Source: Maioricimonas rarisocia (GTDB taxonomy: Bacteria > Planctomycetota > Planctomycetia > Planctomycetales > Planctomycetaceae). Taken from it: a stretch of DNA of 64,000 nucleotides. The notes under the pieces are model-generated. The model did no database searches. It was not told the origin of the DNA and saw only the letters and a program-made list of their open reading frames with translations. Shown here one piece after another: positions 44,859 to 53,038 of the stretch. Location of the stretch: positions 868,001 through 932,000 of the forward strand of contig NZ_CP036275.1 of NCBI RefSeq assembly GCF_007747795.1. The letters run 5' to 3'. Numbering within the stretch: position 1 is the stretch's first letter; the number at the start of each line of letters is the position of its first letter. A program made the translations under genes and the position numbers.

Positions 44859-46499
44859 ATGACTGCCGACCCGAAGCGTCGCGGTGCGTCGACTGCGCCG
44901 GATGACGTGATGGAGGATACCGTCGTGCCACAGGACTCGGCCGGAGATCTTGAGGCGACCCGGCCGGCCGGCGCCGGTGCTGCGCCTCGCACGCCTGATC
45001 CATCCCAGCCACGGGGAGGAGCGGACGAAACGTCCGCCAACAAAACCCTTGGTGATTTCCGGCTGGTGAAGAAGCTCGGCCAGGGAGGGATGGGAGCCGT
45101 CTATCTCGCCCACCAGATCAGCCTCGACCGGCCCTGTGCTCTCAAGGTGCTCTCCCGCGATCTGGCGGCCCGTCCCGGGTTTGTCGAACGCTTCGTCCGC
45201 GAAGCACGGGCGATGGCGAAGATTGATCATGCCAATGTCGTCAAATGCTACGCCGTCGGTGAAGACCGCGGACTGCACTTCGTGGCGATGGAGCTGATCG
45301 ACGGCCAGAGCATGAAGGACTGGGTGGAGCAGATCGGCAAGCTCAGCGTCGCCGACGCGCTGCACGTCATCCTCTGCTGCGGCGAAGCGCTGGAGCATGC
45401 CCACTCGCTGAACATGATCCATCGGGACATCAAGCCGGACAATATCCTCGTCACCAGCAAAGGTGCGGTGAAAGTTGCGGACCTCGGGCTGGCCAAGGTA
45501 CTGGACGAGGACATGTCGATGACGCAGAGCGGGACCGGGCTGGGGACTCCGCACTACATGCCGCCCGAGCAGGCCCGCAATGCGAAATACGTCGATCATC
45601 GCAGCGACATCTACGCCCTGGGCAGCACACTGTACAACCTGCTGACCAACGACACGCCGTTCAGCGGCGACTCGGTCGTCGAACTGATTGCCGCCAAGGA
45701 GAAAGGCCAGTTCACGCCCGCCCGCCGCAAGAACTCCGAAATCCCCGAACGTCTCGATCTGATGATCGACAAGGCGATGGCGAAGGATCCAAGGCATCGG
45801 TACCAGTCGGTGACCGAGATGATGCAGGATCTCGAGTCCGTGCGGCTGGCCGGCGAGTCTCTCTCGTTCATCACCGCCGAAGACAAGGTCGTCGTTCGGC
45901 GAAGTGCGGCATCGGGAGTGACTCCGTCCCCGTCGATGAAGAGCGGCGTGACGCGGTCTCCGACGCCCATCACTCCACCCCGGCGACCAGGCGGGAAGTC
46001 TTCTGCGAAATCGGGGGTAAAGAAGAGTAGTGGGAAGTCGCCGAAGTCCCGGACGTCGACGGCCGGTGTGGCCGGGATGTGGTTCGTGCGCTACACCTCC
46101 AGCAGCGGCAAAGTCAAAGTCAGCAAGATGTCGACGCCGCAGGTCCTCACCGCCATGAAGACCGACAAGCTGGATACGAAAACGCGCGTTGCAGCGAAGT
46201 CCTCGGGGCCGTTCCTGCCGCTTGCTCAGATCCCGGTCTTTGAAGACGAAGCGGGGCGGATGCTCACGCGGAGCAAGGCGAAACAGCGGGAACGCAATCT
46301 CGCCGCCGAATATCAGAAGATCGACCGTCAGTATCAGCGGCAGAAGTGGTGGCGACTGCTCGCCCGCTGGCGGGACAGCACGCTCGGCCTGGTCGGCCTG
46401 ATTGTCTACCTGGCCGTCATCGCCGCCGTCGTGGCTGCTGCGATCTGGTTCGTGCCGATCCTGTGGCGAATGATCGCCGAGCAGTTCAACCTCGGCTGA
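44859..46499 (+). CDS. Serine/threonine protein kinase with GYF-like domain and C-terminal membrane anchor
   Basis: 546 residues from an ATG behind GGGGGG. Kinase domain about 67-330: GQGGMGAV (74-81), Lys96, HRDIKPDN (188-195), DLG (208-210, in place of DFG, tolerated in many bacterial kinases) and PPEQ. A Ser/Lys/Pro-rich linker (about 350-410) with repeated SGVT-type phosphoacceptor-like motifs follows. A domain starting MWFVRYTSSSGKVKVSKM (about 411-460) resembles the GYF_2/DUF4339 fold. A single membrane helix (about 518-540) is at the C-terminus. So the kinase is cytosolic, unusually anchored by its tail. Confidence 0.9.
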   Translation: MTADPKRRGASTAPDDVMEDTVVPQDSAGDLEATRPAGAGAAPRTPDPSQPRGGADETSANKTLGDFRLVKKLGQGGMGAVYLAHQISLDRPCALKVLSRDLAARPGFVERFVREARAMAKIDHANVVKCYAVGEDRGLHFVAMELIDGQSMKDWVEQIGKLSVADALHVILCCGEALEHAHSLNMIHRDIKPDNILVTSKGAVKVADLGLAKVLDEDMSMTQSGTGLGTPHYMPPEQARNAKYVDHRSDIYALGSTLYNLLTNDTPFSGDSVVELIAAKEKGQFTPARRKNSEIPERLDLMIDKAMAKDPRHRYQSVTEMMQDLESVRLAGESLSFITAEDKVVVRRSAASGVTPSPSMKSGVTRSPTPITPPRRPGGKSSAKSGVKKSSGKSPKSRTSTAGVAGMWFVRYTSSSGKVKVSKMSTPQVLTAMKTDKLDTKTRVAAKSSGPFLPLAQIPVFEDEAGRMLTRSKAKQRERNLAAEYQKIDRQYQRQKWWRLLARWRDSTLGLVGLIVYLAVIAAVVAAAIWFVPILWRMIAEQFNLG

Positions 46500-46805
46500 G
46501 CGGGCCCGTGGTGCCCCGGCTCTGCGAGCCGTGCGAACTCGGGGTAAGGCATCCACCTGTGACAAAGTGGGGCAGGCATTCCTGCCTGCCTTTGAGCCGT
46601 GCTGAATCAGGCTTCCGGATCGGATGCCTTGGTCTCGTAAGGCACGATGCCGGGACCAGGCCGTAGGGTGGGTTAGCGAAGCGTAACCCACCAATCCGAA
46701 ACGTCGCGCATGCTCACCCGCCTGCGGCGTGAGAGCATGGCACCCGGCGAACGAAGCCAGGTGGGGCAGGCATTCCTCCCGACCGGGGGCCACGGCTCTG
46801 CCACT
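46500..46805. repeat. Dispersed repeat block upstream of the esterase-fold gene
   Basis: The 533-bp gap 46500-47032 has no gene. It holds a GGCTCTGCGAGCCGTGC hairpin (46518), two GTGGGGCAGGCATTCCT modules (46567, 46761), a palindrome with arms GTGGGTTA/TAACCCAC, a CACCCGCCTGCGGCGTGAG module (46714) and CCACGGCTCTGCC. The same pieces recur at other loci in other orders. Confidence 0.75.
46663..46693. repeat. Palindromic repeat D, copy 1
   Basis: 8-bp arms GTGGGTTA and TAACCCAC around an 8-nt GCGAAGCG loop, preceded by GTAG. Identical in the core to copies at 57214-57244 and 57566-57595. Confidence 0.8.
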
Positions 46806-47032
46806 GGCCGGGCTCTCCGGCACCGTTCGCACGCCCGGTTTCTCCGCTCCTCAGGATTCGGGACTTGCCGGGGCGGGGCTCCAGTCGATACATCAGAAGA
46901 GGGAGGCCAATACGGACCCGCGTGCGGGTTCAGGGTTTTTCTGCCTTTTGCAACCGTTGTAATCGGCAGACTCGAATGGCCGGTCTGCGCTCAGGAGGCG
47001 GTGCGGCAACCGGAAACGGAGGGAGCGAACGC

Positions 47033-49357
47033 ATGCCGGTTTTGACGCGGCAGTGGTGCGGCCCGCTGGTGATGCTGGCGGCGACGGCAATTCTTTCCAG
47101 TACCCTGCCTGCAGGCGAGGTCCGCATGAAAAGCGGCTTCGTCCTCCGCGGGACGCCGGTCGAAATGGCCGGCCTCAATCCCACCACCGAGCGGCAGAAC
47201 AACCGCGGCCCCATTGCCCAGACACCACTGTGGATGGTCGATGACGGCGTCCGACGCTTCTTCGTCGGCTATCGGCAGGTAGAGCGGCCGGTCGATCGCG
47301 GCGGGCAGCTCCTGCAGTACGAAACCTTCGAACTCGAACATGTCGCCCGCTCGCGCGACATGACTCCTGCCTCGATCGGCGCGTTCGTCTCGAAGACCGA
47401 GTTCGACGAATTCGGCCGCCGCGTCGTAACGCTCGCCACCGAGCGCGGACCGGTGCACATCCATCAGGGCATCACACGGTTGCGGCCCGACTATGTGAAG
47501 GTCGAAAGCACGTCGCATCGCTGGGAGTACGGCCTCGACACGCCTACACTTCCCGCCGACGTTCTCGGAAAGATGCTCGACCAGGCGAGCGACGTGACGA
47601 ACCACCGGGACCGCAAGGCGCGGGTCGTCTTCTTCCTGCAGGCCGAGATGTACCGCCAGGCCCGCGAAGAGGTGGCCGCCGTCCGCCGTGACTTCCCCGA
47701 AGATGCCGCCTGGGCCGACGAGACCGATCGACGGATTGTCCAGTTCGTCGCGCTGCGGGCGATGAACGAGCTGCAGCGGCGACAGGACGCCGGCCAGCAT
47801 GCCACCGCCTACCAGTTCGCGAAGTCGCAGTTCCCGATCGAGCGGGTCGGTCCCGAAGCTCACGATGCCGCCCGGGAAATCGTCGCCGAGTACGAGCAGG
47901 CCCTTTCCCGTCGCGAGCGGATCCTCTTCCTGCTGGGAATGCTCGAGGTGGACGCGTCGGACGAACTGGTCCCACGACTGCGGGCGATGCGGGCGGCTGT
48001 ACGGGACGAACTGCACTACGAGAACCTCGAACGGCTCGATCCGTTCCTTCGGGCCGAGGATGACGAGACCCTCTCGGCCGAACAGAAGCTGGCACTGGCG
48101 TACTCCGGCTGGCTGCTGGGAAGCGCGAATGCTCTGGTCGATCTGAAGGAAGCAGTCCGCCTGTGGGATGCGCGGTTCCTTGTGCTCGAGTACCTGCGGA
48201 CAAACGATCCCTCCCGCCGCAATACTTTGCACTCTGACCTGAAGGCGCTGGAGGGGGTGAGCATCGAGCGGATCGCGGCGCTGGTGGACAATCTGCCGCT
48301 GCCGCTGGAAGCTCCGCCGCTGGACCCCGGCGCGATTTCGACGATCGATGTGCCGACGAAGGTGGGCGAAACGCCGATTCGTTATTCGATCCAGTTGCCC
48401 CCGGAGTATTCACCGCAGCACCGTTACCCGCTGTTGATCGTGATGCACGCGGAGGGGCGGACGCCCAACTACGAAGTTGCCTGGTGGGGCGGGACCGCCG
48501 ATCAGCCCGGCTGGGCCCAGCGACGCGGCTACATCGTCATCGCGCCGCACTATGCGGAAGAGAAGCAGGGGAAGTACGACTACAACGTCGCGGTGCATAC
48601 GCAGGTGCTCGAGTCTCTGCGCGACGTTCGCAAGCGGTTTCGGATCGATTCGGATCGCGTGTTTCTGGCCGGCCACGGCATGGGAGCGGATGCCTGCTTC
48701 GATATCGGCTTCTCGCATCCGCACGTCTTCGCAGGCGTCGTGCCGATCAACGGCTTCAGTGACCGGTACGCCAACTACTACTTCGAGAACGGCCCGGATC
48801 TGTCGTGGTACGTCGTCAACGGCGAACGGGACCGCAATGCGCTCGAGGAGAACGCCCGCGAACTGAATCACATGATGCGGCACGGCGTCGATGTCGTGTA
48901 CTGCGAATACAAGTCCCGCGGATACGAAACGTACTTCGAAGAACTGGAGCGGATCTTCGACTGGATGGGGCTGCATCGCCGCGCGACATTTGTCCGCGAG
49001 TGGGAAGCCGAGATCCTCCGGCACGCCGATGCCGACATGTACTGGATCGCGCCACACGATCTGCCGGACAAGCTTCGCGAGCCGATCATCTGGGATCAGC
49101 CGCGGCGACGGATCCGGGCCATGCAGATGGAAGGGAAGGCGACGGTTGGCAATGCCGTGTACATCCGGCACCCCGGTCGCGGCACGACGATCTGGCTCGC
49201 TCCCGAACTGGTCGACTTCGACGAGAGGGTGAAGGTGAGCGTCAACGGTCGGGTGAAGTTCACCGGCTATTTGCAGCCCAGTATTGAAGCATTGCTGGAT
49301 GACCTGCGGGTTCGCGGCGACCGCGAGCAGCTGTACTGGGCGAGGCTGGAGTATTAG
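47033..49357 (+). CDS. Exported alpha/beta-hydrolase-fold protein lacking the nucleophile serine
   Basis: 774 residues from MPVLTRQWCG, with GGGAG 7 bases upstream. Signal peptide about 1-27. A beta-rich N-terminal part (VRMKSGFVLRGTPVEM...) and helical repeats (about 180-400) lead to an esterase/PHB-depolymerase-like domain (about 430-640): YSIQLPPEYSPQHRYPLLIVMHAEG, RFRIDSDRVFLAGHGMGADACF. The nucleophile elbow is GHGMG (547-551), with Gly549 where GxSxG needs Ser, so it is probably not an ordinary esterase. A possible His/Asp set remains. A beta-rich tail follows. Function unknown, likely polysaccharide binding or scaffolding. Confidence 0.8.
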   Translation: MPVLTRQWCGPLVMLAATAILSSTLPAGEVRMKSGFVLRGTPVEMAGLNPTTERQNNRGPIAQTPLWMVDDGVRRFFVGYRQVERPVDRGGQLLQYETFELEHVARSRDMTPASIGAFVSKTEFDEFGRRVVTLATERGPVHIHQGITRLRPDYVKVESTSHRWEYGLDTPTLPADVLGKMLDQASDVTNHRDRKARVVFFLQAEMYRQAREEVAAVRRDFPEDAAWADETDRRIVQFVALRAMNELQRRQDAGQHATAYQFAKSQFPIERVGPEAHDAAREIVAEYEQALSRRERILFLLGMLEVDASDELVPRLRAMRAAVRDELHYENLERLDPFLRAEDDETLSAEQKLALAYSGWLLGSANALVDLKEAVRLWDARFLVLEYLRTNDPSRRNTLHSDLKALEGVSIERIAALVDNLPLPLEAPPLDPGAISTIDVPTKVGETPIRYSIQLPPEYSPQHRYPLLIVMHAEGRTPNYEVAWWGGTADQPGWAQRRGYIVIAPHYAEEKQGKYDYNVAVHTQVLESLRDVRKRFRIDSDRVFLAGHGMGADACFDIGFSHPHVFAGVVPINGFSDRYANYYFENGPDLSWYVVNGERDRNALEENARELNHMMRHGVDVVYCEYKSRGYETYFEELERIFDWMGLHRRATFVREWEAEILRHADADMYWIAPHDLPDKLREPIIWDQPRRRIRAMQMEGKATVGNAVYIRHPGRGTTIWLAPELVDFDERVKVSVNGRVKFTGYLQPSIEALLDDLRVRGDREQLYWARLEY

Positions 49358-49370
49358 GAGTCGGGAGAAA

Positions 49371-49442
49371 GGAAACAGGAAACAGGAACTGGGAAACAGG
49401 AACTAGGAAACAGGAACTAGGAAACAGGAAACAGGAAACAGG
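49371..49442. repeat. Heptanucleotide tandem repeat
   Basis: Ten units of GGAAACA with variants GGAACTA/GGAACTG (order: two GGAAACA, one GGAACTG, then alternation, three GGAAACA at the end), starting 14 bp after the stop of the hydrolase-fold gene. Confidence 0.9.
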
Positions 49443-49479
49443 TCAGCCCGGGGATAATGAGCTCCAGCGGCGTCGCAGT

Positions 49480-49600
49480 ACTGGTGCCGGGTGGCATGCT
49501 CGCCCCGTCGAGGCGAGCATGAGCACGATGCCGGGGCATTCGAGGCGTCAACGAGCCGCGACCGTGAGGGAGCGACGGGCAGACCGCAATCTCTGTCCCA
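49480..49600. repeat. Dispersed repeat block 3' of the YncE-like gene
   Basis: In the 309-bp gap 49358-49666: a CATGCTCGCC...GGCGAGCATG hairpin (49495-49521, also near 54.13 kb) and a GAGCCGCGACCGTGAGGGAG module (49553-49572; also at 53.06 and 53.40 kb). No gene is present. Confidence 0.7.
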
Positions 49601-49666
49601 CTTGCTGGAGGTGCCGCCGAACGTCGACGAGCACATCCGGACAGTCAAAAGCTGCCCTGCAGCCGA

Positions 49667-50809
49667 TCACTTCCGCTCGCGAATCTGACCGATGCCGAAC
49701 TGATCTCCGGCCCGAACCGGCTTGCCGTCCACGAAATCGATCTCGAGCAGCTTCTCACTCCCGACCGCCCGGCCCTCTTCGTCGGTCAGCGTTGCGATGA
49801 TCTTGCGGCTCTCCACGTCGATCACATCTCCGCTCGACGGCCAGGCCAGCGTGCCGTCGATGCTGAACGTGATCCACCCCGGTTCGTCCCGGACCTTGAT
49901 GCTTTCAACCTGCTTCGGCGGCAGCACGGTCGCGTCGAAGATGTGCATCCGCTGGTTGTGGGCATCGCAGACCCAGATCTCCGATTCGTCCGGCGTCATG
50001 CCGATGCCGTGACTCGGACAGCCATGCCGTTTGACCGGTCCCCGCTGATACCCGTCCACCACAATGCGGTGCAGCTTTTCGCCGGTCCGGAGGTCGCCGA
50101 TCTCGAAGCCAAGCAGACCGTTGACGCAGACGAAGCAGAGCGTCTGACTGCCGTTGACCGTAAACGGGCGGATGCTGGCACTGAACGGCCCAACGGTGCG
50201 AGCGGCCGTATGCGTCGAGGTGTCGGCGACGGTCAGCAGTGGCGAGGCCAGGCCGGCCAGATAGCATTCGCGTCCATCGGGGCCGTAAACGGTATTGTGG
50301 GCCCGCGACTTCGGGACGATCTTCGCGAGGACGTCGCCGGTCATCGCGTCGAGCACGTGCCAGTGATCCTTCTCGAACGACGGCTGGTAGATCACCTTGC
50401 CGTCGGGAGAGAGGGACATGCGGTCGCAGCCCCCTTCGTACGTCCGCTCCCAGAGGAGTTTCTCGCTGACGATATCCAGGCACTGCAGCGTGCGAATCGT
50501 GCTGATGTAGATCCGGCCGGTCTCTGCACTGGCGCAGATCCCCTTCACGTTGAGCGGCTTGCCGTCCTCATTGACGCCGCCGGTCGGAATCCGCTTGATG
50601 AAACGGTGCCCGTCGTCGATGTCGAAGACCAGCAGTCCATGGCCTCCGTACTCGAGATAGTTGCGGATGCCGGGCGTCGCCACGTACAGGCGTCGCTGCA
50701 CATTTTCCGCCCGGGTGTGGTCGGCAGCGCCAGGCGAGGCTGCGGTGAGAAACAGCGACAGGCCAAGCAGGAGGGCAATCAAGCGGGAGAGCATCGAGCG
50801 CAGATTCAT
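49667..50809 (-). CDS. Exported YncE-like beta-propeller protein
   Basis: 380 residues with a signal peptide (LIALLLGLSLFLTAASPGAA, about 10-29). The rest is seven-bladed-propeller-like: RRLYVATPGIRNYLEYGG, GRIYISTIRTLQCLDI, MSLSPDGKVIYQPSF, GMTPDESEIWVCDAHN and ITFSIDGTLAWPSSGDVID. Such YVTN/YncE-type propellers bind ligands or partners; none can be named. It follows the FIST gene by 26 bp on the minus strand, so the two are probably one transcript, perhaps a sensor and a secreted partner (inference). Confidence 0.78.
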   Translation of the reverse strand: MNLRSMLSRLIALLLGLSLFLTAASPGAADHTRAENVQRRLYVATPGIRNYLEYGGHGLLVFDIDDGHRFIKRIPTGGVNEDGKPLNVKGICASAETGRIYISTIRTLQCLDIVSEKLLWERTYEGGCDRMSLSPDGKVIYQPSFEKDHWHVLDAMTGDVLAKIVPKSRAHNTVYGPDGRECYLAGLASPLLTVADTSTHTAARTVGPFSASIRPFTVNGSQTLCFVCVNGLLGFEIGDLRTGEKLHRIVVDGYQRGPVKRHGCPSHGIGMTPDESEIWVCDAHNQRMHIFDATVLPPKQVESIKVRDEPGWITFSIDGTLAWPSSGDVIDVESRKIIATLTDEEGRAVGSEKLLEIDFVDGKPVRAGDQFGIGQIRERK

Positions 50810-50835
50810 GCCGGATCGTCCTGCTGGAATTGAGG

Positions 50836-52020
50836 CTATCGGCCGTCGATCTCCGGTTCGCCGAACAGCGCGACGGAGGCGGTAAAGCCGTGGATGTGGT
50901 TCTCTCCGCTGATCGGCCCCAGCTCTCCCTGGGCGAAAAAGCCGGCCAGCGGAATCGGTCCGGCCAGTTCCTGGATCATCCGTGCGTCGTGGTGTGGTTC
51001 GGGGAAGACGCGGGTGCCGCGACCGTTGCAGGTAAACAGCAAGGCTCCCTTGGGCGCCGGAGCGGCCTTGAGCGCATTGCCGAGCAGGGTCCGCAGATCT
51101 TCGTCGGCCGTGGTTGCGTCACGCACGTGAAACTGGACGGTCTGCCCGGTGCGGATGGGATTGCCGATCGCCAGAGCGCCGCTGGTCCGGTCTCCACCGA
51201 TGATATTGGAGATGAAGAAGTCACCCCGGTCGAACGACTCCTGATACTCGTTGCGGGCCAGCCCGACGTGCGGTCCCTGACTGATCAGCTGCCGGTCCCG
51301 CTCGGAGACCTCGTCGAACACTTCCTGCAGCCGCAGCATCGCCGCCTTGCCTCCCAGTTCGTGCAGAACGTTCTGCTCGCTGCGGGTGACAACGTAGGTG
51401 CGTCCGACCGGCCGGCATCCCTGGGAGACGATCGAGCGGATCGAAACGCCCGGCCCGATCAGGACGCCGACGCCACCCTGCTGGTACTCCTGTTCGTCAA
51501 GCAGAAGGCGGTTCTCGCCGATGCCGCGGGCCCCGCTGGCCATTCCCCCCAGCAGCGGGACGGCAGGAAACTCGTGGGACAGCGTACCGATAAACGAATC
51601 GATGGCCGTGCTGAACGGGTCTGCAAGCAGGAAGGCGGCCTGCGGTTTCCAGCCGAGCGAGTCGGCCGAGGGGAGCCCGGTACACATCAGACCGTCGGGG
51701 GTCCGCTCGAACTGCACGTGAAACGGTGCGAGGGGAACGTCGGGGAGGACGGCGGCCCACATGCTGATCGCGGGACCACTCTCGATTTCCTCGTTGCCAC
51801 CAGCGACACCTTCGACCGTGCAGCCGACCACGTGCCGCGCACCGGTCACGGTTCGGATCAGCTCCGGCAACTGGCCCGCCTGCTCGCGATGTTCTGCCAT
51901 GATAAAGCAGAACAGCAGGTCGGGCGGCTCGTTGCCGAGCTGTATCACGAGATCCTGACAGGCGGCGTCGACAGACGCGCCGAAGTCGGGATTGGAGTTC
52001 TGGCTGGCCGCAAACCGCAT
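50836..52020 (-). CDS. FIST domain sensory protein
   Basis: 394 residues from MRFAASQNSNP (weak Shine-Dalgarno). The FIST N-terminal (PDLLFCFIMAEHREQ, VVGCTVEGVAGGNEE) and FIST C-terminal segments (GTRVFPEPHHDARMIQ, LAGFFAQGELGPI) are both present. FIST is a ligand-sensing domain in bacterial signalling proteins, proposed to bind small molecules such as amino acids. This one has no output domain attached, so it would need partners. Cytosolic. Upstream of the YncE-like gene in a two-gene unit, divergent from the SMP-30-like gene. Confidence 0.85.
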   Translation of the reverse strand: MRFAASQNSNPDFGASVDAACQDLVIQLGNEPPDLLFCFIMAEHREQAGQLPELIRTVTGARHVVGCTVEGVAGGNEEIESGPAISMWAAVLPDVPLAPFHVQFERTPDGLMCTGLPSADSLGWKPQAAFLLADPFSTAIDSFIGTLSHEFPAVPLLGGMASGARGIGENRLLLDEQEYQQGGVGVLIGPGVSIRSIVSQGCRPVGRTYVVTRSEQNVLHELGGKAAMLRLQEVFDEVSERDRQLISQGPHVGLARNEYQESFDRGDFFISNIIGGDRTSGALAIGNPIRTGQTVQFHVRDATTADEDLRTLLGNALKAAPAPKGALLFTCNGRGTRVFPEPHHDARMIQELAGPIPLAGFFAQGELGPISGENHIHGFTASVALFGEPEIDGR

Positions 52021-52147
52021 ACTCAACGAAGTCCCCGAGCTGTCGGAATGGAGTTCCCGGTGAGACCGGATTATAACTGCGGTCGCCCGGAAATGCCCAT
52101 CACCCGGGCCGACTCCCCCTTCTGACCGACCGACCGGAGCTGTCCCG

Positions 52148-53038
52148 ATGAGGTTCGCTGTCGTTTTTCTGCTCGCCATCGGCTGTCTCCCGGCCGCTGT
52201 TTCTGCACAGGATATGCCGCTCAGCCAGGTGCTGATTGACGGGGAAGACTGGGAGCTGATCGGCGAGGGCTACCAGTTCACGGAAGGCCCCGCCGTCAAT
52301 CGGGCCGGCGAGGTGTACTTCACCGACGTCCGCGGAAACACGATCTACCGTATCGGACTCGACCAGCAGATCAGCGTGTTCGACGACCAGGCCGGCGGAA
52401 CGAGCGGGATGATGTTCGGAGCCGATGACCGACTGTACGCGTGCCGCAACCGCGAGAAGAAGATCGTCGCCTACAACGCCGACGGCTCGCTGGAGGTCCT
52501 GGTAGAGGGGATCGGCTGCAACGACATGCTGATCACCTCGGACGGCGGCATCTACTGGACCGATCCGCGGACGGAAAAGGTCTGGTACCGAAGCCCCGAC
52601 GGACAGGTGCGGGCCGTCGTCGAAGGAGTGCGGACCAACGGCATCATCCTCTGGCCGCACGAGGGAACGCTGGTCGTGACCGATCACTTCGAGCCGCGGC
52701 TGTGGGCGTACCGCGTCGAGAAGGACGGCAGCCTCACACACGGCGAGGCGTACTACGCCCCACTACGGATACTGCCCGGTGCCGAAATCCCGCGGTCCGA
52801 TGGGATGACAGTCGACCGGGACGGCCGGTTGTATGTGGCGACCGATGCCGGTCTGCAGATGTTCGACACGACCGGCCGGATGGGAGGCGTGATCCACAAG
52901 CCGCAGCAGGCGTTCCTTTCGAACGTCGTCTTCGGCGGCCCGGAGCTGTCGTACCTGTACGTGACGTGTCAGGACAAGGTGTACCGTCGGAAGACGAAGA
53001 CGGCAGGGCACCCGGTGTTTCTGAACGCTGCACGGTAG
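52148..53038 (+). CDS. Exported SMP-30/gluconolactonase-like protein
   Basis: 296 residues. Signal peptide about 1-20 (RFAVVFLLAIGCLPAAVSA). Six-bladed SGL propeller: YQFTEGPAVNRAGEVYFTDVR (split over 42-61), DDRLYACRNREKKIV, LITSDGGIYWTDPR, DGMTVDRDGRLYVATDAG. The metal-ligand positions (Glu near the start of blade one, Asn in TNGI, Asp in SDGM) are present, consistent with lactone hydrolysis of sugar acids. The substrate is unknown. GGAG stands 9 bases before the ATG. The last about 20 bases of the gene are duplicated 340 bp downstream inside repeat DNA. Confidence 0.88.
   Translation: MRFAVVFLLAIGCLPAAVSAQDMPLSQVLIDGEDWELIGEGYQFTEGPAVNRAGEVYFTDVRGNTIYRIGLDQQISVFDDQAGGTSGMMFGADDRLYACRNREKKIVAYNADGSLEVLVEGIGCNDMLITSDGGIYWTDPRTEKVWYRSPDGQVRAVVEGVRTNGIILWPHEGTLVVTDHFEPRLWAYRVEKDGSLTHGEAYYAPLRILPGAEIPRSDGMTVDRDGRLYVATDAGLQMFDTTGRMGGVIHKPQQAFLSNVVFGGPELSYLYVTCQDKVYRRKTKTAGHPVFLNAAR

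Noticed and set aside
44693-44860. Possible 55-codon gene (MDYPPLSDME...) on the minus strand, divergent from kinase 2
   Set aside because: No Shine-Dalgarno, overlaps the kinase start by two bases, and lies in GC-rich DNA where such frames arise by chance. It remains possible but unsupported.
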